Assembly: GCA_050115015.1 (NCBI GenBank)
Contig: JASFRI010000023.1
Coordinates: 1-21,750 of the forward strand
Source of the DNA: JASFRI01 sp050115015
Lineage (GTDB): Bacteria; Acidobacteriota; Polarisedimenticolia; CBDVAL01
Reading direction: 5' to 3'
DNA length: 21,750 nucleotides
The notes beneath the pieces were generated by a model. It was not told the origin of the DNA and did not search any database. It saw only the letters and a list, made by a program, of their open reading frames with translations. Shown here in pieces: positions 1 through 7,638 of the stretch. Positions within the stretch are counted from its first letter, which is position 1, and each line of letters starts with the position of its first letter. Made by a program: the position numbers and the translations under genes.

Positions 1-771
1 CTGCTGGAGGGCAAGGGGGACGCGCAGGTGACGCTGACGGTGAACGATGTGCCCGAGGCCGAGGGCGCCCGGGAGGTCACCGTCCGCACCATCACCAGCG
101 AGGGGAACCTGCGCTACCTGGACTGGGTGACGAGCCGCGCGGCGCTGGTGGACGAGTTGTCGGGCGGCAAGATCGGCTACATCCACCTGCCCGACACCGC
201 CATCGCCGGAAACCGGGCGCTCCAGAAGTACTTCTACAGCCAGGTTTCGAAGCCGGCCCTGATCATCGATGACCGCAACAACGGCGGCGGGTTCATCCCC
301 GACCGGATGATCGAGATGCTGTCCCGGACCACCCTCTCGTACTGGACCCGCCGGGGCATCCAGCCCAACAGCACCCCGGGGTTCCGCCATGACGGCCCCA
401 AGGTCATGCTGATCAACGGCTACGCCGCCTCGGGCGGGGACGCGCTGCCCTACTACTTTCGCAAGGCGGGCCTCGGCAAGCTGATCGGGACGACGACCTG
501 GGGCGGGCTCATCGGGATCTCCGGTAACCCGATGCTGGTGGACGGCGGCGGCGTGCTCTACCCGACATTCCGGTTCTTCGACACCGGGGGGATGTGGGCC
601 GTCGAGGGGATCGGCGTCCATCCGGACATCGAGGTCTGGGATCTGCCCGAGGCGATCGCCGCGGGCCACGATCCCTCCATCGAGAAGGCGGTGGAGGTCC
701 TGCTCCAGGAGCTGAAGGGGTACCCCGGCGAGCCGGAGGCGCCGGAGCCGCCCGACATGAGCAAGGACTGA
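1..771 (+). CDS. Tricorn/S41-family protease, C-terminal part (5' end outside window)
   Basis: The reading frame is open from base 1, so this is the 3' part of a longer gene; the GTG at 28 is internal. The visible 256 residues begin at the end of a PDZ-like region (GDAQVTLTVND) and run through a tail-specific-protease core: GKIGYIHLPD, the segment LIIDDRNNGGG, and YAASGGDALPYYF followed by GTTTWGG. The serine encoded at 430-432 sits where the nucleophile lies in the tricorn/S41 family, and the Glu in WAVEGIGVHPDIEV is in the position of the late catalytic Glu. Family members are large, secreted or cytoplasmic peptidases with N-terminal beta-propellers; that part is not in view. A strong hairpin follows the stop codon, so the gene is probably transcriptionally separate from the operon downstream. 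The family call is firm; substrate and location are unknown. Confidence 0.88.
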   Translation: MLEGKGDAQVTLTVNDVPEAEGAREVTVRTITSEGNLRYLDWVTSRAALVDELSGGKIGYIHLPDTAIAGNRALQKYFYSQVSKPALIIDDRNNGGGFIPDRMIEMLSRTTLSYWTRRGIQPNSTPGFRHDGPKVMLINGYAASGGDALPYYFRKAGLGKLIGTTTWGGLIGISGNPMLVDGGGVLYPTFRFFDTGGMWAVEGIGVHPDIEVWDLPEAIAAGHDPSIEKAVEVLLQELKGYPGEPEAPEPPDMSKD

Positions 772-775
772 CCTT

Positions 776-817
776 CCCGTCGCCGGCCGCGGCAGGTGGG
801 CCGCGGCCGGCGACGGG
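776..817 (+). terminator. 17-bp perfect GC hairpin after the protease gene
   Basis: CCCGTCGCCGGCCGCGG (776-792) is exactly repeated in inverse at 801-817 with an 8-base loop. It starts 5 bases after the stop codon. There is no following T-run, so it is an intrinsic terminator of the U-less kind or an mRNA 3' stabiliser. The stem is clear; the function is inferred from its position. Confidence 0.7.
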
Positions 818-1203
818 TCAGGGCGCCGCAGGGCCGACGCGCCGTCTTGCCGCCGGCGCTCCGGCGCCGGCTGCCGCACTGCGGGCCGGCGGTCCCCGGG
901 GCACGGTCGTCCTCCCGACCCCGCCGGTCTCGCCGTCGAGGGAGCTTCCGGAACATCCTCCTCAACTCCCTGCGCCCGGGTTGCGTCGTGAGCCCATGAT
1001 GCCCGCGTGTGACTCCTGGGCGAAATCCCGCAGGAACGGTCGTTCCACGCACCCCGTCGTTCTTTCTAACTATCTATAAAAAAAGGCTTTTACATGCACA
1101 TTACATCTCCGGCGCTGGTATCGATCCTGCACATTGGCCTTCCCGACGACGCCGGGGCGGCTCCGCGCCGGCGCGAACGGCCATCCACAGACCCGGGGGC
1201 GGC
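818..1203. other. Non-coding region upstream of the redox operon
   Basis: No convincing gene is seen here; the frames that cross it have arginine/proline-rich shadow composition. It contains a second small hairpin (852-859 with 864-871, GCCGGCGC with a TCCG loop). An unusually AT-rich patch at about 1058-1110, including a run of seven A residues at 1078-1084, interrupts the otherwise GC-rich DNA. The candidate sigma-54 element at 1116-1131 follows. The stretch therefore looks like the control region of the operon starting at 1204. Confidence 0.6.
1116..1131 (+). promoter_or_regulatory. Candidate sigma-54 (-24/-12) promoter for the redox operon
   Basis: TGGTATCGATCCTGCA has the GG-N10-GC core spacing and differs from TGGCAYRNNNNTTGCW at three positions. 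It lies 72 bases before the ATG at 1204, directly after the AT-rich patch that could serve as a bend site. A weak match taken alone; it gains some support from better sigma-54 sites elsewhere in the window. Confidence 0.3.
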
Positions 1204-2448
1204 ATGCGGCGACGACTCATCCTCTTCCCGATCCTCATCCTGGCGGCCGCGGTGGCCCTTGCGGGCGACTGGCCCCAGTTCCGGGGCCCGAAGCGCGACG
1301 GGATCTCCGACGAGACCGGCCTGCTCCGGGCCTTCCCGGAGGGCGGCCCCGAGGTCCTCTGGTCCACGCCGGTGGGCCAGGGCTATGCCGCGGCGGCGAT
1401 CCACGACGGGAAGGTCTATTTCAACGACTACGACGAGTCCGCCTTCGACTTCCTCGTCCGCTGCCTGGACCTGAACACCGGGGACGAGCTCTGGAGGTTC
1501 CGGGAGCCGCGCCGCATCCGGCCGAACCACGGCATCACCCGGACGGTCCCTGCCACCGACGGAGCCCTCGTGTTCTCCCTGGATCCGAAGGCGGTCCTGC
1601 ACGCGCTGGATGCCGCCACCGGGGAGGAGCGCTGGCGGAAGGACTTCGTCAAGGACTACGGCTCCCAGATCCCGCCCTGGTACAACGGCCAGAACCCGCT
1701 CCTGGACGGCGGGCACCTGATCGTGGCCCCGGCAGGGGCGAAGGCGCTCATGGTCGCGCTGGACCCGGCCACGGGGAAGGAGATCTGGACCACGGCCAAC
1801 CCGCAAGGATGGCTGCTGTCCCATGCCTCCCCCATGCCGGCGACGCTGGGCGGGGTGCGGCAGTACCTGTTCAGCGTGCTCGAGGGGGCCATCGGGGTCG
1901 CCGCGGACGACGGCCGGATGCTCTGGCACCACCCCTTCAAGTTCAACATCTCCGTCTCCCCCTCGCCCCTCGCCATCGACGGCGAGCGGGTCTACGTCAC
2001 CGGGGCCTACGACGCCGGCGGGACCATGTTCCGTGTGACGCGGGACGGCGACGCCTGGTCCACGGAGACGCTCTTCGTCCACGGTCCCACCGAGTGGAAC
2101 TCCGAGGTGCAGACCCCGATCCTGGCGGACGGCCACATGTTCGCCGTCGGCAAGGCCAAGCGCGGTCTGTTCACCTGCCTCGACCTGGACGGAAAGCCGG
2201 TATGGACCAGCGAGGGGAAGGCCTCCTTCGACCTGGGATCGTTCCTGCTGGCCGACGGCATGTTCTTCGTGCTGGAGGGGAGCACGGGCACGCTTCGTCT
2301 GCTGGAGGCGAACGCGAAGGGCTACAGCGAACTCGCCCGGGCCCAGGTCCTCGAGGGGCACGACGTCTGGGGGCCGATGGCGCTCTCCGACGGGAAGCTC
2401 ATCCTGCGGGACATGACGAAGATGGTCTGCATCAAGGTGAAGGCGTGA
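1204..2448 (+). CDS. Secreted PQQ-like (PQQ-binding-like) beta-propeller protein
   Basis: A 414-residue protein with a Sec signal peptide (MRRRLILFPILILAAAVALA, probable cleavage near residue 20). The mature part opens with the WPQFRGP motif common to PQQ-like beta-propellers of the WD40/quinoprotein type. Blade repeats of the form 'x-LD-x-TG-x-E-x-W' recur (CLDLNTGDELWRF, HALDAATGEERWRKDF, VALDPATGKEIWTT, CLDLDGKPVWTS). I do not see the full set of active-site residues of a quinoprotein dehydrogenase, so it is more likely a binding or scaffold propeller in the periplasm than an enzyme. The ATG at 1204 was chosen because it gives a clean signal peptide and has a G-rich stretch upstream; the frame is open further upstream, but that part looks non-coding. 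It is the first gene of the operon, 14 bases before the next gene. Confidence 0.85.
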   Translation: MRRRLILFPILILAAAVALAGDWPQFRGPKRDGISDETGLLRAFPEGGPEVLWSTPVGQGYAAAAIHDGKVYFNDYDESAFDFLVRCLDLNTGDELWRFREPRRIRPNHGITRTVPATDGALVFSLDPKAVLHALDAATGEERWRKDFVKDYGSQIPPWYNGQNPLLDGGHLIVAPAGAKALMVALDPATGKEIWTTANPQGWLLSHASPMPATLGGVRQYLFSVLEGAIGVAADDGRMLWHHPFKFNISVSPSPLAIDGERVYVTGAYDAGGTMFRVTRDGDAWSTETLFVHGPTEWNSEVQTPILADGHMFAVGKAKRGLFTCLDLDGKPVWTSEGKASFDLGSFLLADGMFFVLEGSTGTLRLLEANAKGYSELARAQVLEGHDVWGPMALSDGKLILRDMTKMVCIKVKA

Positions 2449-2462
2449 CCCGGGGAGAAAAA

Positions 2463-3305
2463 ATGACGATGCGCTTCGAGCCCGCGGGGACGATCGGCGA
2501 CGGGGAAGGCGCGACGGGCTTCCGGGAGGCGCTGCGGGGCCTGGCGGTGGACCGGGAGGACCGGCTGCTGGCGGTGGGGGACTCCGAGGTCCGGGTCTTC
2601 GATCCCGGCGGCGGGGCGCCGCGGTCCTGGGCCACCGAGACCCCGGGGCATGCCGTGGCGACGGATTCCGCGGGCCGCGTCTGGATCGGCGAGATGGAGC
2701 AGGTGGAGATCTTCGGCCCGGAAGGACGCCGCCTGGACGCCTGGCGCGATCCGGGGCAGCTTGGCCTGGTCACTGCCATCGGATTCGCCGGCGACGAGGT
2801 CTACCTGGCGGACGCCTCGGCGCGCTGTATCCACCGCTACGCCGCGGATGGCCGCTTCCTCAACGAGATCGGGGATCGCCACCGGAAGGGCGGGTTCCAC
2901 ATCCCGAACGGCGTCGTCGATTTCGCCATCGATGACGCCGGGATCCTGCACGTCGCGAATCCGGGGATGCACCGGGTCGAGCGCTTCCGGCCGGACGGGG
3001 ATCTGCTGGACCATTTCGGCCGCTTCGACGGCCAGGACCCCGCCGGCTTTCCCGGGTGCTGCAACCCGACGAACCTCACCCTCGACCGGGCGGGCAGGGT
3101 GATCGTGACCGAGAAGGCCGGACCGCGGGCCAAGGTCTACAGCCCCGAGGGAGGCCTGCTGTCGGTCCTCGACGACCCGGGCTACGATCCGGCGGCGAAG
3201 AACATGGACTGTGCCCTCGACTCGACGGGGCGCCTCTACGTCGCCGACACCGCCCGCCTGCAGATCTTCGTCTTCCAGGCCGTCGCCGGGGAGCGGGCGG
3301 GATGA
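2463..3305 (+). CDS. NHL-repeat beta-propeller protein
   Basis: A 280-residue protein made almost wholly of NHL-type repeats of about 45 residues. Each combines a 'D-x-x-G-R-x-x-V-A-D' strand with an 'I-x-x-F-x-x-x-G' strand, for example DSAGRVWIGEMEQVEIFGPEG, VYLADASARCIHRYAADG and DSTGRLYVADTARLQIFVF. A GCC pair (PGCCNPTN) lies near residue 200. No signal peptide or membrane helix is visible, so it may be cytoplasmic, unlike the secreted propeller before it. The ATG at 2463 has a GGGGAG ribosome site just upstream, and the last codon overlaps the next gene's start (ATGA), implying translational coupling. NHL domains are protein- or ligand-binding platforms; in this operon it could be an assembly or structural partner of the iron-sulfur proteins, which is inference. 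Confidence 0.8.
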   Translation: MTMRFEPAGTIGDGEGATGFREALRGLAVDREDRLLAVGDSEVRVFDPGGGAPRSWATETPGHAVATDSAGRVWIGEMEQVEIFGPEGRRLDAWRDPGQLGLVTAIGFAGDEVYLADASARCIHRYAADGRFLNEIGDRHRKGGFHIPNGVVDFAIDDAGILHVANPGMHRVERFRPDGDLLDHFGRFDGQDPAGFPGCCNPTNLTLDRAGRVIVTEKAGPRAKVYSPEGGLLSVLDDPGYDPAAKNMDCALDSTGRLYVADTARLQIFVFQAVAGERAG

Positions 3306-3928
3306 GCCGCGACGACCGCGGTGCCGCCGACGGCGCCGGGCGCGTCCGGGTGATCACCCGGCGGGAGATGCTCGAGCACACCGCCCGGGGACTGGTCTTC
3401 CTGGGTCTCGGGGGCACCGCCACGCTGCTCTCCCTGAAGGCGTGGAACGGCAATGCCTGGGCCATCGACACCTCGCGGTGCGTCAACTCCCGGCTCGGGG
3501 CCCTCGGCGTGGAAACCTGCGAGGCCTGCGCGACCGAGTGCGTGCTGGCCCTGTCCGCGGTGCGCGCCGTGAACCAGTTCTCGAAGTGCGGGCGCTGTTA
3601 CGTCTGTCCCGCGTACTTCGAGATCCGGAGCGCCGTCGGCCCCGATGGGCTCCCCACGGAGAAGCTCTGCCCCAGGGACGCCATCAAACGCGAGCCGATC
3701 GGGTGGATCGATCCGGACGATCCCGCCAACAACTTCTACGAGTACACCATCGACGAGGCATTGTGTAACGGTTGTGGCCGCTGCGTGATGGAGTGCAAGG
3801 AGCCTGCCGGGCTCGGCTCGATCACACTCGAGGTGCGTCACGACGTCTGCCTGGACTGCAACCGCTGTTCCATCGCCACTGCCTGCCCCGACGACGCCTA
3901 TGAGCAGCGTCCCCTGGACGCGGTGTAG
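3302..3928 (+). CDS. Tat-exported polyferredoxin, NapG-like (four [4Fe-4S])
   Basis: A 208-residue protein with a twin-arginine leader: TRREMLEHTARG followed by the hydrophobic stretch LVFLGLGGTATLLSL. The mature part has 16 cysteines, enough for four [4Fe-4S] clusters, in groups such as CEACATEC, CGRCYVC, CNGCGRCVMEC and CLDCNRC...ACP. This is the size, export route and cluster number of NapG, the periplasmic partner of the membrane quinol dehydrogenase NapH. Nitrate reductase genes (napA/B) are absent here, so it probably passes electrons to or from a different partner. It overlaps the preceding stop by ATGA and is followed 12 bases later by the NapH-like gene, the usual G-H order. Other ferredoxin-type subunits of molybdoenzymes remain possible. 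Confidence 0.82.
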   Translation: MSRDDRGAADGAGRVRVITRREMLEHTARGLVFLGLGGTATLLSLKAWNGNAWAIDTSRCVNSRLGALGVETCEACATECVLALSAVRAVNQFSKCGRCYVCPAYFEIRSAVGPDGLPTEKLCPRDAIKREPIGWIDPDDPANNFYEYTIDEALCNGCGRCVMECKEPAGLGSITLEVRHDVCLDCNRCSIATACPDDAYEQRPLDAV

Positions 3929-3940
3929 CGCGGCCTCCGG

Positions 3941-4936
3941 ATGAGCCGGTCGAGCCTCCACGGGATCGCGGGGGTCCTGCTCCTGATGACCCTTGCCGGC
4001 GGCGGTGTCCTCGCGCAGGAGCTGCAGTATCAGCGCCAGGCCGACGTGGCCCCCAGCGACGAGGTGATCGGCGAGGGATACGTCACGCCGGAGGTGCAGC
4101 GGCCGCGGCCCAGGGGCGCCGCGTGGGACGCGCTGGACATGGGGCTGCTGGCCGCGGCGCTGGGGCTGGGAGCCTGGCTCGCCCTCGAGCGCCGCTCGCG
4201 GGCCGCGCTGGTGGCGCTCACCGCGGCCTGCGTCGCCTACTTCGGGTTCTACCGCGAGGGCTGCGTCTGCCCGATCGGCTCCATCCAGAACGTCACCGCT
4301 GCACTGGTCGACCCGACGTACGCGGTGCCGTTCGCGGTCATCGCCGCCTTCACGCTGCCGTTGCTGGCGGCGCTGCTGTTCGGGCGGGTGTTCTGCGCCG
4401 GGATCTGTCCGCTCGGTGCGGTGCAGGAGCTGATGCTCCTCCGGCCGGTCCGCGTCCCGTCCCGCCTGGATCGTGCTCTCGGCTGGATGCGCTGGGTCTA
4501 CCTGGGGGTCGCGGTCGGCTTCGTCGCCATCCCCGTTGCCGCCTCCCGGGATTTCGTGATCTGTCGCTTCGATCCGTTCGTGGGTCTGTTCCGGTTCACG
4601 GGGACCTGGTGGATGCTGGGCCTCGGCGGGCTGTTCGTCCTGGGAGGGATCTTCGTCGGGCGTCCCTACTGTCGCTGGCTCTGCCCCTACGGGGCGCTGC
4701 TCGCCGTGTTCTCCCGCTACGCCTGGCGGAGCTTCTCGATCACACCGGACCGGGAGCTCGACTGCGGGCTCTGCCAGGACGCCTGCCCCTACGGGGCGAT
4801 CGAGGAACGCCGGGCGGTTCGCAGTCGCTGCTTCGCCTGCGGACGCTGCTACCGTTCCTGCCCCGTGGGCCACGCCACGGGGACCGGCACGGCGACGATG
4901 AACGGCCGGCTCCGACCGAGGGCGGTGGGGGAGTGA
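3941..4936 (+). CDS. NapH/NosR-like membrane iron-sulfur protein
   Basis: A 331-residue integral membrane protein. An N-terminal signal-like helix (about residues 8-25) precedes a short periplasmic linker, then about five hydrophobic helices. Between helices lie the two CxxxCP motifs typical of the NapH/NosR/RdxA group (FCAGICPLGA and YCRWLCPYGA), plus an extra EGCVCPIGS motif. The C-terminus carries two ferredoxin-type motifs, CGLCQDACP and CFACGRCYRSCP. In NapH and NosR such proteins move electrons between membrane quinol and periplasmic or cytoplasmic acceptors. There is no FMN domain as in full NosR. It sits between the Tat polyferredoxin and the NAD(P)H-type subunits, with only 2 bases to the next gene, so it is the natural bridge between a periplasmic and a cytoplasmic module. 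Direction of electron flow cannot be read from sequence. Confidence 0.85.
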   Translation: MSRSSLHGIAGVLLLMTLAGGGVLAQELQYQRQADVAPSDEVIGEGYVTPEVQRPRPRGAAWDALDMGLLAAALGLGAWLALERRSRAALVALTAACVAYFGFYREGCVCPIGSIQNVTAALVDPTYAVPFAVIAAFTLPLLAALLFGRVFCAGICPLGAVQELMLLRPVRVPSRLDRALGWMRWVYLGVAVGFVAIPVAASRDFVICRFDPFVGLFRFTGTWWMLGLGGLFVLGGIFVGRPYCRWLCPYGALLAVFSRYAWRSFSITPDRELDCGLCQDACPYGAIEERRAVRSRCFACGRCYRSCPVGHATGTGTATMNGRLRPRAVGE

Positions 4937-4938
4937 GG

Positions 4939-5817
4939 ATGCCGATCGACCGGCAGCGGCGGCTGGCGCGGTCGGTGCTGGTGCTCTGTGCCCTGGTCGC
5001 GTCGCTGGTCACCGCGGGTCTGTTCGTGGACCACGTTGTCGGCGTCCGGACCTCGGCCCGGTTGCAGGGGCGGATCCAGGCGCTGGAGGAGGCCGCCCGG
5101 ACGGACCGGGAGGCCGCCGGACGCCTCCACGAGCAGCGCGAGAAGCAGACCGCCGCATCCGTCGCCCGGGAGCGCCGCGGCGGGATCGGGGCCTGGCTCC
5201 TCCTGGCCGCCGTCGCCGGCCTGGTGGCCGGGGGAAAGTGGCACCGGTCCCTGGCCCCGGCGCCCTCGCCGGCGCTGCAGGATCTCCTGGATGCCCGGCG
5301 TCCGGATCCGTCGCCGGGAAGGACGCGGCCCGGAAGCGTCCTCCTGCCGGCGTTCGATCCCGCCTTCGTGGACGCGCTGATCGATCGGGTGGGCAGGAGC
5401 CGGGAGGCGGCGATCCCGATCCTCCAGGGGATCCAGGACCAGTACCGCTATCTCCCCGACGAGGCGCTCCGGCGGGTGTGCGAGCGCACCGAGATCACCC
5501 CGGCCCAGATCGCGGGCACATCCAGCTTCTACGCGCATTTCCGCCGTTCTCCGGTCGGCCGCACGCTGGTTCGCGTCTGTCACGGGACCGCCTGCCACGT
5601 CGCCGGAGCCGGCCCGATCACCGAGGAGCTGCGCCGGCATCTCGGCATCGTCGACGGCGAGGACACGGACCCCGAGCGCCGCTTCACCATCGACCGGGTC
5701 GCCTGCCTGGGTTGCTGCAGCCTGGCGCCGGTCATGATGGTGGAGGACGAGACCGTGGGCCACCTGAGCCCCGCCTCGGCGCGCCGGGAGCTGGACGCGG
5801 TGGAGGAGGAGGCATGA
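4939..5817 (+). CDS. NuoE-like [2Fe-2S] subunit with N-terminal two-helix membrane anchor
   Basis: A 292-residue protein. Residues about 135-290 are a thioredoxin-fold [2Fe-2S] subunit of the NuoE/HoxE/HndA family with all four ligands: C214 and C219 (CHGTAC), C256 and C260 (CLGCC). It also keeps the helical lead-in (ILQGIQDQYRYLPDEAL) of NuoE. Ahead of this are two hydrophobic helices (about 11-31 and 82-99) separated by a charged, coiled-coil-like segment (about 41-80), an addition that soluble NuoE proteins lack. The likely topology places the coiled segment in the periplasm and the NuoE domain in the cytoplasm. The start has a G-rich ribosome site (GGGGGAGTGAGG); the stop overlaps the NuoF-like gene by ATGA. 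The family call is firm; the anchor role is inferred. Confidence 0.87.
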   Translation: MPIDRQRRLARSVLVLCALVASLVTAGLFVDHVVGVRTSARLQGRIQALEEAARTDREAAGRLHEQREKQTAASVARERRGGIGAWLLLAAVAGLVAGGKWHRSLAPAPSPALQDLLDARRPDPSPGRTRPGSVLLPAFDPAFVDALIDRVGRSREAAIPILQGIQDQYRYLPDEALRRVCERTEITPAQIAGTSSFYAHFRRSPVGRTLVRVCHGTACHVAGAGPITEELRRHLGIVDGEDTDPERRFTIDRVACLGCCSLAPVMMVEDETVGHLSPASARRELDAVEEEA

Positions 5818-7637
5818 CCCGTGGGGCGGTGGAGTTCCGCGTCGGCCTGGCGTCGTGCGGGGTCGCGAACGGCGCCAGCCCCGTCCACGACGCCGTCGTC
5901 CTCCTGGTGGGCCAGGCCGGGCACGGTACGGTCAAGGCGGTCGGCTGCGGCGGCCTGTGTGCCCGGGAGCCCCTGGTGGAGGTGATCGAGGACGGCCGTC
6001 GCACCACCTACACCGGCGTGACCCCCGACCGGGTGCCGGCCATCGTGCGGCGGCATCTCCGGCCGCGGAGTCCCCTGGCCCGGGCCCGCTGGGCGGTGGC
6101 GGGCCTCGGGGACCCTCCGCCGCCGGAGGCACCGCCGGAAGGGCCTGCCGCGCCGAGGATCGTCCTGGAGAACTGCGGCGTGGTCGACCCGCTCCGGGTG
6201 GACGACTACCTGGCGCGGGACGGCTACCAGGCGCTGCGCCGGTGTCTGGAGCAGGGCGACCCGGATGCCGTGATCGAGTCGGTCGGCGCCTCCGGCCTGC
6301 GTGGGCGGGGCGGTGCCGGATTCCCCACCGGCCGGAAGTGGGCCATCGCCCGCCGGGGGCCGGCCCCGAAGTACGTGATCTGCAACGGCGACGAGGGGGA
6401 CCCGGGTGCCTTCATGGACCGGCTGATCCTCGAGTCCGATCCCCACCGCGTGGTCGAGGGGCTGGCACTGGCGGCGTACGCCATCGGCGCGTCCGAGGGG
6501 TTCTTCTACATCCGGGCGGAATATCCGCAGGCGGTGCGTCATGTCCGCGAGGCCCTCGCCGAGGCCGAGGCCCGGGGCCTGCTGGGCCGGGACATCCTGG
6601 GAAGCGGCTTCGACCTGCACCTGGAGGTGCGGGAGGGAGCCGGTGCCTTCGTCTGCGGCGAGGAGACCGCGCTGATCGCCTCCCTGGAGGGGAGCCGGGG
6701 GATGCCGCGGCTCCGGCCGCCGTATCCCGTGGAGCGCGGCTTCCGGGGGCGGCCGACCTGCATCAACAACGTCGAGACCCTCGCCTGCATCCCCTGGATC
6801 CTGCGGCACGGACCCGCGGCCTTCGCGGCGCTGGGGACGGAGTCCAGCAAGGGGACCAAGGCCTTCGCCCTCGCCGGCAAGGTCCGGCACGGCGGACTCA
6901 TCGAGGTGCCGATGGGGATGACGATCCGGGAGATCGTAGAGGGGCCCGGCGGTGGCGTCCCGGCCGGGCGGACCCTCAAGGCGGTGCAACTGGGCGGACC
7001 GTCCGGCGGCTGTGTGCCGGCCGGCCTCGCCGACACCCCGGTGGACTACGAGGCGCTGACCCGGACCGGGGCGATCATGGGATCCGGGGGCCTCGTGGTC
7101 CTGGACGACCGGGACTGCATGGTGGACATCTCCCGGTTCTTCCTGAGCTTCACCTGCCACGAGTCCTGCGGCAAGTGCACGTTCTGCCGCATCGGCACGC
7201 GGCGGATGCTGGAGATACTCGACCGCCTCTGCGCGGGACAGGGACGGCCGGAGGATCTCCCCGACCTGGAGGAGCTCGCCGAGCGGGTCTCCCGGGCGAG
7301 CCTCTGCGGTCTGGGGCAGACCGCCCCGAACCCCGTGCGCACGGCGCTGCGCTACTTCCGGGAGGAGTTCGAGGCGCACGTGCAGGAGGGCCGCTGCCCG
7401 GCGGGACGCTGCGCCGACCTGGTGGAGTACCGCATCAACGACGACTGCATCGGGTGCACCCTCTGTGCCCAGGTGTGCCCGGTGGACGCCATCGAGTACC
7501 GGCCGCACGAGCGCCATGCCGTCGACGCGGCCCGGTGCACCCGCTGCACCATGTGCTTCACGGCCTGCCAGGACGGTGCCGTGGAGATCGTATCGGGGGG
7601 TCGTGTCTGCGCGGTCTCGCCGGTCCCGGAGGCCTGA
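5814..7637 (+). CDS. NuoF-like flavin/NADH-binding subunit with C-terminal ferredoxin domain
   Basis: A 607-residue protein with the modular plan of NuoF-like subunits of bifurcating hydrogenases and transhydrogenases. Residues 1-100 are a thioredoxin-fold ferredoxin with three visible ligand-type cysteines (C15, C45, C49); a canonical second cysteine near C15 is not seen. Residues about 115-440 are the FMN/NADH domain, with GLRGRGGAGFPTGRKW at 161-176 and CNGDEGDPGAFMDR at 190-203, then an SLBB-like region. C452, C455, C458 and C498 form the usual NuoF [4Fe-4S] site. C545-C555 and C575-C585 hold two more [4Fe-4S] motifs; the last ends in CQ rather than CP. It should accept or donate hydride at NAD(H) and wire it to the other subunits. 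It lies between the NuoE-like and GltD-like subunits with overlapping or 1-base spacing. Confidence 0.92.
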   Translation: MTRGAVEFRVGLASCGVANGASPVHDAVVLLVGQAGHGTVKAVGCGGLCAREPLVEVIEDGRRTTYTGVTPDRVPAIVRRHLRPRSPLARARWAVAGLGDPPPPEAPPEGPAAPRIVLENCGVVDPLRVDDYLARDGYQALRRCLEQGDPDAVIESVGASGLRGRGGAGFPTGRKWAIARRGPAPKYVICNGDEGDPGAFMDRLILESDPHRVVEGLALAAYAIGASEGFFYIRAEYPQAVRHVREALAEAEARGLLGRDILGSGFDLHLEVREGAGAFVCGEETALIASLEGSRGMPRLRPPYPVERGFRGRPTCINNVETLACIPWILRHGPAAFAALGTESSKGTKAFALAGKVRHGGLIEVPMGMTIREIVEGPGGGVPAGRTLKAVQLGGPSGGCVPAGLADTPVDYEALTRTGAIMGSGGLVVLDDRDCMVDISRFFLSFTCHESCGKCTFCRIGTRRMLEILDRLCAGQGRPEDLPDLEELAERVSRASLCGLGQTAPNPVRTALRYFREEFEAHVQEGRCPAGRCADLVEYRINDDCIGCTLCAQVCPVDAIEYRPHERHAVDAARCTRCTMCFTACQDGAVEIVSGGRVCAVSPVPEA

Positions 7638-7638
7638 G

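Noticed and set aside
1204..2448. PQQ-dependent alcohol dehydrogenase
   Set aside because: The propeller is shorter than the enzymes (414 residues), and no adjacent-cysteine ring or cytochrome c domain is present.
3236..4873. 545-codon open frame on the minus strand
   Set aside because: It is antisense to the polyferredoxin and NapH-like genes, has low-complexity Arg/Pro/Glu/His-rich composition and no recognisable domain. High GC content makes long antisense frames common.
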